Assembly: GCA_949316495.1 (NCBI GenBank)
Contig: OX439003.1
Span: 18,909,198 to 18,973,197, forward strand
DNA from: Amphiduros pacificus
Lineage: Eukaryota > Annelida > Polychaeta > Phyllodocida > Hesionidae
Length of the DNA stretch: 64,000 bases
Reading direction: 5' to 3'
Under the pieces are notes generated by a model. The model searched no databases. It worked only from the letters and a program-made list of their open reading frames with translations, and was not told where the DNA came from. This document shows positions 20,653 to 33,900 of this stretch, piece by piece (position 1 is the stretch's first letter; each line of letters begins with the position of its first letter). The translations under genes were made by a program, and so were the position numbers.

Positions 20653-22639
20653 AGCTTAACGCGTAATGATTCTTTGAACAACACCACAATGTAGATCATA
20701 TATACAATATCACACATTGCATATAACCTATGTGATATTCTTCCAAGCAATTGTGACGATTTGGTCTCGATATCAATTAAGTCTTGTAGATGGAGTGATC
20801 GATATTTACAGAGCGGTATTTGGTAAATATTGATATACCCATTTACCCCAGAGGTGCTCAGGTTTGACTGGACACTATAAATAATCCCTACGGTCTGGTG
20901 TTTTTCAATCACGACTAGCTTCATAAACAACACCTGTATACTGCTGATAGAAGTAGTCCACCTTAAATTTTTTTTCAGATGGAAAATGGAAGTAATGTAA
21001 ATACATTGATTTTCAGGGCAATGATTATGTTACTCTTAAAGCTATAGACTAAGAGCAAATATTGGAAGAGTACAAGCTTGTGGAAATATTGCCAAATGTT
21101 TCAGGATTTTATGTAGCGTTTGGCTTTTCGTTCTCTTTTCTCTAGAAATTTAATCAAAATATCTTGTATATGTGCTTTAAAGGGGTATTTAAAAAACGTA
21201 AATGATACTTTTAAAATCAATAATATATCTATATCCCTTGATGTGGTGATTGGAAAATATAAATCGGTGAGATATGAGGAGAAAAAAATAATAACTTGAT
21301 ATATGTTTGTTGAGATATCAATATTAATGCTGTCTCTAATATCTGACGCTTTTCTACTAGCCCGGGGACAAGTATCTCCCTTGAACTACTTCACATTGAT
21401 GATACTTTGTCGGATACCAATATAGAAATATTGTACCAATTGCTATTAAATGGGCTATCCCACAACATGCTGATTAATAGGTGGTTTCAATAATCGTAGA
21501 TCAACCCTCACATGTGTCTCCTTGGTGACTGCACTGGCCCAGAGGGCACTGATCACGCGGTCACGTGACCAGAAGTGAATGGCCCACGAGAATACGCTGC
21601 GATCATGTATCCATTTTGCGGACTTGTTTGTCTCTAGCTCCGTGTCTTAGACTAAAAGGGTTTCTTTGCCATGCTTTGGCGTTGGAGTAATGTCCACTTG
21701 AACTATGAACTTAATAGCTAAATGCATTCACAACAATTCCATGATTTATATCTGTGTTTTTTCTTTGTTATCGAGGACAATGACGCCCTGGAAATAGTTC
21801 TACACATACCATCTCAACCTGATCCATATATTCGGCCCATGTATTGCATTTAGTGTAAGAACATTCACAGGCAAGACCTTGCAAAAACATACTGTGTTGT
21901 CGATGGCGGAAAGAAATATCATTAGTCTTTCCATTTGCCACCTTTCCGTTTATTTCTGATGTCCTAATGTGATACCTGACCTTCATAATATGGTATCAGA
22001 AATACATACATTTACATATCGATGTGGGGCCATAGAGTAAATCAAAAGGAAGAAAGGCTACTCTAAATGATGTATACTAACACTGGTTGTTGAGAAAATA
22101 TATCTTTAGCTTATATATATATATGTATAAATGATGTTCGGAAAGTATTCTGACTTTTTTCAATTACAGAACAACATTAAATCATACAGTTGAAGGTGGT
22201 AATGTGTTGATGTTTGCAACTAGCTTCCCTACCTCCATGGCCAAGTGCGCTCAAGAGATTTTCAGCAAAAACACTAATTATGCCATGCCAAGTTCAATAA
22301 AGTGTGGTAATGCCTTTTGTTTTGAGCATATAACCTCACAGAATGTTTACCTAAAGGCAGGATTTTGTGTAAAGAATCGGCTAGCCAAATGTGTGGGATG
22401 GCAAATAGGTATTGCTACTTATATCATCCCAGGCTCCGCTGGTTATTAAATGGACACATATAAAATAATTGTAATATAATACTTTTGACATCATTTCATA
22501 ATTGAGAGTCAATGTTTGAGGCACAGATCAATAAAGGCAATGTACATAGTACACAGATCACTAATTACTATATGTTTAACCCCTTACAGTATCACTAAAG
22601 TCATGACGTGTTTCTCTAGAAGAGAACATACCTGACATT
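20653..22639. other. Non-coding sequence with one GC-richer patch
   Basis: Positions 21510-21640 are GC-richer and hold the CACGTG palindrome listed separately. A minus-strand stretch at about 21808-21874 (CECSYTKCNTWAEYMDQ) sits between an acceptor-like TTTTTGCAAG and a donor-like GAGATG|GTATGT. It is too short to call. Confidence 0.35.
21559..21570. promoter_or_regulatory. GGTCACGTGACC palindrome (USF/TFEB-type E box)
   Basis: A perfect 12-bp palindrome containing GTCACGTGAC, the high-affinity core for bHLH-zip factors such as USF and MiT/TFE, in a local GC-rich patch. Function is inferred from the motif only. Confidence 0.35.
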
Positions 22640-22795
22640 TGAGGTGAAACACTGGAGTAAGCAAAGATCTTCGGGTCCTAAACAGTAAACTCATTTGTAA
22701 CAGTGGTAGCCTGGCTGTGGAAACACTAAATACATGGTGGCTGAAAGTTGGTTGAAAATTGCCTCAAAATCTCTCAAGGGCCTAATGTGCTATAT
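22640..22795. repeat. Dispersed repeat, copy B
   Basis: Partner of copy A. Its right end, TTGAAAATTGCCTCAAAATC then TCAAGGGCCTAAT, is also found at 28986-29035. Confidence 0.5.
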
Positions 22796-24061
22796 CTTCT
22801 ACACAGAATAGTTAGGAGCTACACATCCTCTACAAGGTATGTAGTCCTAATCATTATGCATTTGGAAGCTTCACCGAAGAACAAACCAACACTCAAGAAT
22901 GTGAGCTATTCATCCTCAATATTAGAGAATTGAAAGATACACATCTTGTATGATTTGAAAATTAAAAGCACACATCTACAACTCAAAATCATTAAAATGT
23001 AACGAAGAAAGCAAATGCAAGTTGATATAAAATTTTATATTTGAATAACACCTTTTTTGATAAAACAAATCCAGTTTCAATACTTATTTCATTCACAACT
23101 CATATGTTTAAACTAAGCTCTTTTTAAAAAAGTATATAAACTTAGATCTATCAGATCTTTGAATATAATAGTGGACATGTTTTGAGATTGCATGTGTGGA
23201 AGGACACAGTCATTGGAACAAGTTCCCAATATCACTCCATTCAGATCACTCCGCCATCCTCACATAACTCGCGCGGCCAAAATCACCTCGTAATCACATT
23301 TTATCGGACCTTCTCAAGTAGGGCTGCACCAAGAGGGTTGGGCGAAAACTGTCTCACAAATCTGTGAAAAGGTACGGGCATTATTCTGGCGACGATATCC
23401 CACTGACCAGGATGGTTCATCAAAGAAAGGGTCTTGTCAAACCATGGCGCGTGCGACCTCGCTTTTATGGCTGATTTGTCCGCACAAAATTAAGATCCCC
23501 ATTTTGGCGTTGTGTGAGAACTTGTCTCGCCTGATTTTGAGATGGTGGACAAAAACCAGCGCATGGCAAAGGATTGGGAATTATGGAGAAGTAGACGCTA
23601 ATGCCATCAAGTTGCAGATATGCCACACACTTTACAGATTTAGCCAGATTTGGCCAAACCCCACCAAGGTACCCTTCTTCCTAAAACCTTTTTATCTAAT
23701 AAAATCAGTCCTGTGATTATCAAATAAATTGACTGAAATTCAAGTGCTTGAGTGATGTGGGAGTAAGATATAAAAAGTAGAAACTATCAGGAAATTTACA
23801 AAGACTTTTGAGTTCACCTATGTATGAATGACAGCCAAATGGTAAAACATCCCTGTTTTATGTCCTCTCAAATAAGATGCTGAAAAAAATCAATGATGGA
23901 AGCCGCCCATTGACCAATAATTACTGATGATATGTGGAACTAGCAGTGTGGGCTTTGACAAGTGTTACAAGCAACTTATTGAGTGGGCAATGAAGAATGA
24001 AACCGTCTGAACCCTTCTACTTCCTCGGATGATCCCATATCTCCTGTAATCGTCTGCTCAC
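22796..24061. other. Non-coding region with a GC-rich island at 23180-23720
   Basis: The island is markedly richer in G+C and CpG than its flanks. It is open on both strands: plus from the ATG at 23444 for 90 codons, minus over about 23455-23660 (KCVAYLQLDGISVYFSII). Neither frame has convincing splice sites or family resemblance. A conserved regulatory element or an unrecognised exon are both possible. Confidence 0.35.
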
Positions 24062-24075
24062 ATTGCCATGGCAAC
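24062..24075. promoter_or_regulatory. RFX X-box palindrome ATTGCCATGGCAAC
   Basis: It fits the RYYNYY-N(0-3)-RRNRAC X-box recognised by RFX factors, which control ciliary genes in animals. No gene start was identified nearby, so promoter or enhancer status is unknown. Confidence 0.35.
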
Positions 24076-25694
24076 CGAGGTCTCACTCAACATGTCACCA
24101 CGGTTTGACAAGAAAATACCTCTCATTTTATAAGTGCTCTAAGATTGACAGTTTGCAACTTTCTAACTCTTACGATTGTATCTTTAATGAGACGATTGTC
24201 CAATTGATTTTCTATTGATATCTGTGTGTGGAATGTTAGACACGTTAATCCAAGGTTTTCTCTGTTCCTCCAAATTCGTGGATAACTCAATATTATATTT
24301 TAAGACATTCAACCAGGGGTCATTTAGTTCAGATCCTGTCTACACGTTTTGCTGAATTTGATTTTCATTTAACTCCAGTTCGACTCCAGACATACTCTCG
24401 CTTACGAGAACAATGGAATGGTTTTCAAAATGTGTTATCGATACAAGGAAAATCCTTGTCTACATTAGAAAAAATTGTCAATTTCCCGAAAAATTGTTTT
24501 ACGAAGTGACAAACGGAATAGAACAACTTTGTTTAAACATTGGAGTTATCATAATTATTCCAAGTTCAAACCAAGTTATATATAGCCCCCTTATGATGGA
24601 TGGGTAAACTTGCAGAACTTCATCTCTTAATCTCTCTTCATGTCTACCTTTCTTTTATAGGGACCATTGGGAGGGACAGGGATATATAAGCATATTGCCC
24701 ATTAACCATAGGTTATTTCAGCCATTGACGATCTGACAACTGACTGCTAATCATAAAGCGATATGTCCAGACACTTTGACAAGGGACGAGACTCCAAGAA
24801 ATCCACCGTTGTTTGTATAAACAATGCATAAAGTTACTTTATATGGGCAAATGTCAGCTAACATTTATCATAGATATTCGGTTTCAAATATTCTGTATTT
24901 GGTTGTTGTTCAAAAGATGTCCATGCTTGTGTTAATAATGAATGGGAAATATCAATCTTTGTCTTTGACCATGGGCTCAAGAATATTCTAATCCGGCGTT
25001 TGGAAGATGAACCACATTCGATGTTCCGTGAAGAGCAATGTTAAATGATAGATGTAATGATATTTGATCCTCGGCTAAGGCATGCCCCCTGGAGAAGCTT
25101 AGTTTTAAAATGTGACAAGCATGCTATAACTACTGCATGCAATAAACAATATATACATAGAATGCAGCAGAGACAGCTGGGGCCGTGCACAAAGCCTGCC
25201 CTCCCACATAACAAATATTTGTCTTTCTCACATTGACAAAATGAAACAGTAATGATTCTGAGAAATTTCTTGATTCTTGAGTCAAGAATTAGTACAAAAG
25301 TGACAAAATGCAGTTTAGCATTCAATTGGCACTAATTTTGCTCAGAAGTATTACCTCTGAATAAATGAATAAATGTTTACAAATTATGTCTTTGTCTGAG
25401 AGCGCTTTTAAAGTTTGATCTCAGTATTAACAATTGTGCTGTGTAATTTCAAGTTCAAATCCGATTCGGATCGCAGGTATTGGAGATTGAAACTCATTGC
25501 ACTGTGTCATCTCGGATATTCAAAATTACGTATTTGTCAAAGATTGAAATAAAGCGAAATTGTATACGTAACTGCATGTCCTATTCATATCGTGTTAAAC
25601 GTTTACAGTTGATGAGCAAAGTCTGATTTTGACTCCAAATTATAAAAATCTACAAATATCAAATGCATTTTTATTTATACATATGATTTTAGTA
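24076..25694. other. AT-rich non-coding sequence
   Basis: Only short frames, including a minus frame at 25041-25325 with Cys-rich chance composition. No repeat was recognised. Confidence 0.35.
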
Positions 25695-25744
25695 ATTTCA
25701 TTTCATGAAAATCATTTTAATTTCACTTTATGAAAATCATTTTA
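25695..25744. repeat. 25-bp direct duplication
   Basis: ATTTCATTTCATGAAAATC and on at 25695-25719 is repeated at 25720-25744 with two changes (ATTTCACTTTATG). Confidence 0.85.
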
Positions 25745-26471
25745 GAGGAAAATCCACAAGATGAGTGTGTGAATGACATCGTTTTTAACAGCACAGTAGT
25801 ATTCAATTTTCCAAGAGATCTCTCTTGTAAATGGTGGCTGTTATGGCTTGGGTTTCATGACACAGACAGAGGGATATGAAGTAACAACTTCTTTTAACAT
25901 TTCTTGTTATGACATTGAAGACACACAGAGAACTAGACAGCTCTTATACTACTAGTCACGTGATTGACAGTTAGCGCCACCTTTTAGAAAGGTGTAATGA
26001 CCTCCGTAGTGACGACTACCAGATCTGTGCCAATTTCACATCTACGCAATCTGTGCAAATTAATCCACGCTTGAAAAGATCTTAGCACCCAGTATGCCAT
26101 TGAGTGCATTGGTCAGTGAAACATGAGTAAATAATTTAGGTCCAGAAGATATCTTGTACAAATAAATCCAAAACCAGGAATTATTAGAATAAAGTTTACT
26201 CAAAAACTAGAAATAACTAAAACAAGTGAACGATTTTTATTCTCATTGCTTTATTAAGGAATTTTAGCATATTTATGACAGATAAAATGGAGATTCACTA
26301 ATGGTGTCCAGATTCTCGGGTTTGAACACTCTCCAGCTGGTTACCCAAACGCGGATCGATATGCAATTCACTGCACCAATAGTATGTCAACTTCCAAAAG
26401 AAATCACACTTAAACCGGAAGTACGATGCAACATATACCGGAAGATCCAATGAAATAGTGAAAAAGATTAG

Positions 26472-26513
<42 letters not shown>

Positions 26514-28985
26514 TTGTGTGTGTGACTATAGAGAGGTTTTTATTATTCAAAATCAGAGACATTTATCTCTCTGACAAAATGTATACTGTCAGTGATATCA
26601 AAAAGATGCACACATGTATTAATGTCAAATTTTACAGGAATTTATGTTTTATCTGATAGCTTTAGGTGAAAAGAGAGAACCAATATCATCCGAAGGTATA
26701 TAATCTTTTCCTCAATCTTTACCGTCAGTCTCCCTAGCTTTCCTATAAATGCTTCTATCACGTTCATTGCGATAAGTTGTTTGTATGGTCTGAGTGTAGC
26801 ACCGTGGGATGATTTGACAAATTAAACATATTTATTCAATGCGATCTGTATGGGATTGAATCCTACTTAATAATGCGACAATAGATAAAATGACCCAAAT
26901 AATTTAATCATATGCTTTTGATGTACTACATGATAAGAATAAAGTAGATGCCTTTTGAATTCCTGTGCTACAATACCGAACTAAATGACATGAATTAAAA
27001 GCATTAGGTGTCACTATTAACAACTAAATTACTTCCCTTTTCCAGAGATAAAGACCTTTGAAAACTCTGAACATGTTAAGTTTTAACTTCCCATTCATGA
27101 CTCAAAATATGGATTTGTAGCTAAACAGCGGCGGAGGCTTTTAAGCATTGCATAATGAAACTTGCAAGCTCAATTTTGCAACAATGAGGTTGATTTGCAC
27201 AGGAAGGTTAAATTGCAGGAAAACTCAACATGTATAATGAATGTAGGGAAAAAGTCATTCAAGGTGGAAACACTGGCGATTTGAAGAATGTGGACAATTC
27301 TCGAACTGGACGAGAACGCTGTGATCTGTGACAGAGAGAGGATTTCACGAAAATTCCACATTCAAAAACAAATGTCAATTACAGTGGTCGAGACTGAGAC
27401 TCGTGACTTGTGTGATTCTGCAATCGATCACAGATCTCGCCTGTGAGGGCAGGTCTCGTTGAATCTCATTCCTCATCGGGACAGGCACGGTCTGCCACTA
27501 GTTTGGCCGTGATTTTGACAAGCCAGTCTTGCTGGACGGGCGGACAGCACACGTGAAGGACTGGTCATTTGTATGTCTGGGCCAAGCCAATGCAAGTCTC
27601 CTGCATGACAAGCAATTCAGTTCACCTTAACCCTTCAACCACAAACAACTCCAATTCTCCAGTTGCCTTTCCCACAGATTTAACTCCAAATGACCTCACT
27701 CCCTCTGGCCCTTTATGTCAAGTTTTATCTAAATCCACCGTCCAAATCTGCCATTAAACCCCATTCGATCCTCATGCAATCCATTAGGCTAACAAGTAAA
27801 TAAGAGACCTTCATTTTTATATGTTGTTATCAAAATGTCTATTTATAAACATAAGTTATAGCCTATTATTGACCATAAAGGTTCGTCAGGGGTTGACATT
27901 TGTATGACAATTGATGCCATGTTGTGTATAGCATTCATTTTGGTCATATTAAATATAGTAATGCCGTTTTTTCATATACGTACTGACAATCTAATATTTG
28001 ATATCAGAATATATCACAACCGGCACCAACTGTTAACTGTTAATTATTGCCTGTTATTGATAAGAATATTTTGGGTTTAATGTTGAACAGGGAGAGAAAC
28101 AATTGTACAATTGTCTGCGAGAAGGCTTTAATGAAGTGACTTGATCTACTATGGTAAGCCGTAATCAATCAATGTGAAGAATTCTAAATGCAACAAGACA
28201 TTTTATTAAAGCAGCTACAATATTAATTTCAATATTTGGACAATATAATCTTTAAAGCCACGCAACTCTTGTAAAGTGAGCATGTTTTCTATCGAGCTTT
28301 TTAAGATTGGATATACACTATTTGTACAATGTATTGCCAGAAGGTACCTTGCTAAGAGAGGTAATCGATTCTCTACCTCTACGGTGTTTATCTGAATAAC
28401 TAGGTGACACTGGATATATTTACAGATCACGATATTCAATGATTCTTTCTCATAATACACTAAGGTTAATTCATAAATATGGGTGGGCGAGCTTTTGTCT
28501 CTTTTCTCACATTCACCAAGCACAAGAACGTTTGACCAATATATATCGGCTGGGCATTTCAATGGCATCAACTACATTTTGTGTTTTGATAGAATATGAT
28601 GATGTTGATCATCTGCCATCTGAATAGCTCACGAATATTGAAAAAGATAAATTGCTTCATGACATTCCCCTATGCAACACACCACCAAACATCGCTCCTG
28701 ACATTGCTTTTATACTTTTTGCCTGTGGGTTCATATTTTGTCGGTCCTGTTTCAACGTCAACATAAAAAAGATTGATAAGATTGTTGCAACATTCTGCCC
28801 CCCGGCTATAATGGTGTAAGTACACGAAATCTTTATATGTGGGAGTTATAATTGGAATATAAGTTAAAATATGATTGCTTAGATATTAACATCATTTTCG
28901 TTTTGGGTCAATAAGAAACCTACATTTCAAATAAACAATTAAAAGACCATTGATCAATGAGAAATCTAACATGAAACCAATATGT
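25745..28985. other. Long non-coding stretch
   Basis: It holds CCGGAAG ETS-type sites at 26415 and 26438, the TA repeat at 26473, and a GC-richer patch at 27380-27600. A minus frame of 118 codons at 28215-28571 is within chance length and was not accepted. Confidence 0.35.
26473..26510. repeat. (TA)n microsatellite followed by (GT)n
   Basis: About 19 TA repeats, then TTTTT and a short GTGTGTGTG run to 26522. Confidence 0.95.
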
Positions 28986-29035
28986 AGATTAAAAATTGTC
29001 TCAAAAACTGAGGGGCCTAATACGAGATGAATTTC
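28986..29035. repeat. Dispersed repeat, fragment C
   Basis: AAAAATTGTCTCAAAAACTG then AGGGGCCTAATACG matches the right end of copy B (22755-22790). Only this end is recognisable. Confidence 0.3.
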
Positions 29036-30852
29036 TTCGCCATTTACATTTCGAATTCTGTGACCTGTTTTATTTTCCAGTTCAATATATATATAAATAG
29101 TGATCTAATATTTCAGATTTAGTTGTATGCAGAGCCAACGGAAAACCCAAAGCAAACCATTCACAACTCTAATATCTCCCAGGTGCAATGTAAGAAGTAT
29201 CTATTTTTAGTTCTTCTTCATCCCACGCATAAATGACTTGTTGAAAAGAATAAAGTAACATGTATAATTATATCACTGCAATGAGGATACTTTTATCTGA
29301 CTCTCCGGGTGGAAGATTTACAGCTCATGTTTTTATTCATGCTGATTAAGAAACATTTTGCAGCACTTAAACTATAATCATTTGTTGCCTACAGTTTTTT
29401 AATCATGGCATAAGGAGAAAATGTTTTACATATCTTACATCGACAAAAGCTTTTTCTTTAAAAAAATGCCTTTCGACACTAAATGACTCCATAGTAATTG
29501 CAAATATGAAGATCCCAAACAGATATATTCATATTTATTCCATATAATTATGATATTGTTTCAAGTAATACATGAGGAGATCTGCTAATAATCGTATTGT
29601 ATATGATTTAATTTGTAATTGCTGGATTTAATGACCGTTTCAAGCTCTAAAATCAACAGCCATGTACTCGATGCTGTAATGGCAGGGCAAGGGTTCCATC
29701 CGACCACTTTTCGTTTGGGTTCACCATTAGAATTAATGAATACTTAACCTTTTCTAAAAACAAAGAAACAAGTAGTCCACATTTTGTATTGAAATTATGA
29801 ATGACGAATATCGTTGTCTTTTGCAAAGAATTCAATAAGATATATAGCAGCCAGTGGTAGCATTTACCGATAAATTCTCATTTTAATACTATTTATGCTT
29901 GTATCCTGAGAATATTAAATAACAAATACATAGCAAACGTATCTGGGCGAAGAGATATCTATATGCAGATCACTGGTTTCTAAAATATTGACACTTAGAA
30001 AAACAACTTTTTATTTTCTTCCTATCAACACAGCCTGAATTGTTAAGTCGACTACAGATTTGATTTTTTTAGGAAGTGATCAAACTGGAGGAATGGTAGA
30101 TTCAGGGCTAATATAGAACAATGGTAAAATCATTAAGGAAATTTATGGGACATCTAGTCTATTGCACCTATTGCAAGTTTCCGTTAGTCTTCCTCGTTGT
30201 TATTATTGTCACTCTATTGACCGGAAATGCTGACCCACTAACCCGGAAGTGTCCCATCAGTCCACAAACCGGAACCACCTGACCTGTTTCCATGACATTG
30301 TGTATTTATGGTTCATCTTACATGTACTGAATACAGATTCATTTAATAATTGATATCAAAAAGGGGGCGCTTAAGGTCAATGATCTTTTTCATAAATTAC
30401 ATCGAATCAATATTGTTGGCAGAATAATTTAAATGTTCTTCTCAATCTGAATTGAATTTATTAAATATTGTTACAAAACCAGTGTTACCTCTAGATGAAT
30501 TGCTCTGTAAAACAGTAATGAAATGTTGCAAAGGAATGTGCCTGAAGCAAACTAATAAACAATATTACACATAAATTCAACAAAATAATTAAGTACGACA
30601 CGATGAAAGCTGATCAAATGGAGGTAAGAATATGGCCCTGTGGATGGGAAAGATAATTTTTAATTACTATATTTGGACACAACTGATATGTAATCTCGTA
30701 GATATATCTGCAGACAGATATGTAAGTAGAGCAAAATGTGATTATTGCCAAACCGTTCAAAAACAAAATAAGCCTATCTATTAGGCAATTTTAATCATCC
30801 TGCCAGCCTGTTTTGTTGAAATGTTTTTGTCACCAGATAAATCCAATATTTC
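29036..30852. other. Non-coding sequence
   Basis: No coding-like frame. It contains the ETS-type cluster listed at 30221. Confidence 0.35.
30221..30276 (+). promoter_or_regulatory. Cluster of three CCGGAA (ETS-type) sites
   Basis: CCGGAAAT at 30221, CCGGAAGT at 30243 and CCGGAACC at 30269 are all on the plus strand within 56 bp. CCGGAAGT is the high-affinity ETS core. The role is inferred from clustering only. Confidence 0.3.
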
Positions 30853-30910
30853 CATTTGTTTATTTTTCTTTCTCAATTGTACATTTGTTTATTTTTCTTT
30901 CTCAATTGTA
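30853..30910. repeat. 29-bp direct duplication
   Basis: CATTTGTTTATTTTTCTTTC then TCAATTGTA occurs twice in perfect tandem (30853-30881, 30882-30910). Confidence 0.95.
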
Positions 30911-33900
30911 CATTGTAACATCTTTAATATTTCACAGGATGCACCTCTACCGTTAAATATGCACGCCTTTATGATTAAATCTGATTTCCCATATCTACAG
31001 TAACTTGAAATATATCAGAATGTATTTTGTAACAAAAAATATTATCTGACCCACTGTGTCGTTTATATTCAACAAGTTGTTATTCAGTGTCATTCTGGAA
31101 TGTTTAAGTTATCAATTTGATACTAGCGACAAACACATTTGACAGTAAGCTATCAAAGGGTTATTTTTACTTGTTTGTTTTGCACTAAGTGATCTTTAGA
31201 TATAGTATTTTCATCCAAAATAACAACCTCCTAAAGTCATGATGTTTTTTCCGGACCTATTTCAAATCTTATCACATTAAATTCAAATTTCCTGTTTTAT
31301 CACAGATTTATCATTCGCATTATATTCCAATGGTTTATCCCAAAGTGCGCTTCACACTTAATGTAGCTGGTAAACATGATTATCTTTTCGTACACATGTG
31401 ACCGACTTTGCACATCAATTCTGATTATACTCAATATATTGCACTTCCACGTGGTTTTCGCCCATATTATCAAACACTCCGTCCCCCATGAGCCCATCGC
31501 CACTGAGCAGTGTAAATGATTATGAAACACATTCATGAATATTACATACATGGTGGGAATGGACATCAGGAGGGGTAATTAGGTTAAGTGTCCTGTCTGA
31601 GGCCAAATTGGGGCTCATAATATGACAATGTCTGTGCCAATGTTTCTTCATAGTTCTGATTGATGATATGCTGTGTACCAGGCCAGTTATGTCCCCTCAG
31701 AGGACAGGTAAACAACCATTCCCTTTGTCTACTCTAATCAATTCTACCAACAGGCCCTCTCATTTTTATATATATTTATATACAGCTTATATATCGACCT
31801 TCAAATAGTTTTGTAAGCTATCGTCATATCAGGATGTTTTATGTGTTGAAGAAAAGTATTGCATCATTTTATTGAAGACTGAACAACATTCACAATATTA
31901 GAACTTTCTCGTGGTTACATCTAAACCTTATCTCCTTAGAATGAATGCATTAAAGAAAGAAATAGCTTTACACATGTCCTCATCAATGCATTGATCGCTA
32001 AAATGTTTATTCAATACACTGTGTATATCATCCACATGGTCTTAATGCTGGTAACAAATGTCATCTCGGTAGTATCTTGTTTTGAGGTCAGCATTGGCTC
32101 TTCTCTTAATACAGGATCAATATAGGCGTAGGTTGCTCTACACAACATTAGCCAGACTTTGGCATGAATCTCCTAATTAGCTTCGAAACAAATAATATGG
32201 CATTATTCCTTATACATCGCTTTCCATCAATTCTGTGCTTTTTATTCAATATTTTGTTCTTGAATAGGACTTTAAAGTTATAATATATGTGACAAATTAG
32301 TATTTGTCTCTCACTGAGATCACTTCACACCATTATATATTTTACCTCTCTATATCTGATATATCATATTACGTAATACCTCATACAAATGTACAGAGTT
32401 ATCATTTTACAATCTATCAATATCTTTGGTTTATCTTCTCGATAAATGAAATGAGTTTATAAATTTGAAAACATATCTAAAACGATATTAAGAAATATCT
32501 CCAATTCAAATGTCATGTAATATGTTGTGCTTTCCTAATTTACCTTTATTCAGGATGACTTTTTATAAATGAATATGATTTTTGGAAAATTAAATGTTAT
32601 ATTGTGTCAAAACAAATATATACTTGCAAGCTTGTTGTCAATGTGCCAGGATAATGGCTTTGATCTTATCAGTGACGTAGAACCTACCGTTATATATATA
32701 TATATCCTATGCCAGATGTATCTCCTAGTATGATATTGCCAGGTATGCACTATTTCTAGCTAGGGGTACTGAAAATAGTTCATTGGGGAATACACACACA
32801 CACATACTTTGTCAATTGCACTTATTTTTAGGAAATCAACATTTCATTTTAAACTTCTTGATATCTATTCTTAATGAAGTAAAATCCTGTCCTTATGTTA
32901 AACATTTATTTTAAGTACGTTTAGTGATGGAATGGACATTTGTGATATACAAATTGTGTCTCAATATTGCTTAGCAAAGTCATACCATGTTTTGCCTTGG
33001 TTTATGTTTTCTTATTATCGTGATCAGAGGAGGTTAAAAAATCATCATCTCGGGGTGACCAAAAGGGGACAAGTTTCAGAAACAGTTTCGGCACCTTCCT
33101 ATGTGATGTGGAGCCTTAAGTCGGTCGATTATAGGATCGGTTACTATATAACACTCACAGTCATACCTCGTAGTCATGTGACTCTCCCTCGACATGCAGA
33201 GTAATGATATTTTATATACCTTATGGGCTTGGTACATATCATAAAAACTTTAGTACTTTTTTCATCCTTAGAGCATAACGATTATATGCTATACATTTAA
33301 ATCAATAAAGATACTTGATGAAAGATGATCAATCACCTACCAACAAAATATCAATTATATTTAACGCTCGTCCAGGGAGTTAACGTCTTGAATCATCAAT
33401 TTTGAAAACAGATTCTTACCACACCATTTTACAAGATACCAGAAGGTAATATATCGTTGCATATAGAGTTTCCTGTCCCCATTGTAGTGGTTTTCCTTGA
33501 GACACAAAGAGAATGTCTATTGTGCTGTCCTGTGGTCGTCACCGTGGGCGTGGTCCTGTCGTCTGCTAGGACCAGAGTGATTGCATGAACTTGTCAGATT
33601 TGGCTTGGAGGCTATCTTGGAGGCTATCTATTGGAGACCTTGGAAGCTATCCATTTATCTCCAGTGTCCCCCAATAGAATCATTTTGAAACCCACATCCA
33701 ATAATGTAGAATCATTCACTCACATATAAATCGAGAGTTACATGTCTGCATAAATATTTATATGTCATATGGTTTGAATATTTGTTCTTGATCTATTTCC
33801 TTATATTGTATCCAAATAAAAAGTAACCCCTTGAGGTGATGAAGGCGGTTTCGATTTGATTTCCTTAATGCAAGATAAAACTGTTATCCCACATACAGAA

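Noticed and set aside
28215-28571. 118-codon minus-strand frame
   Set aside because: Stop-free runs of this length are expected about once or twice by chance in 64 kb of such AT-rich sequence, and no domain or strong splice pair supports it.
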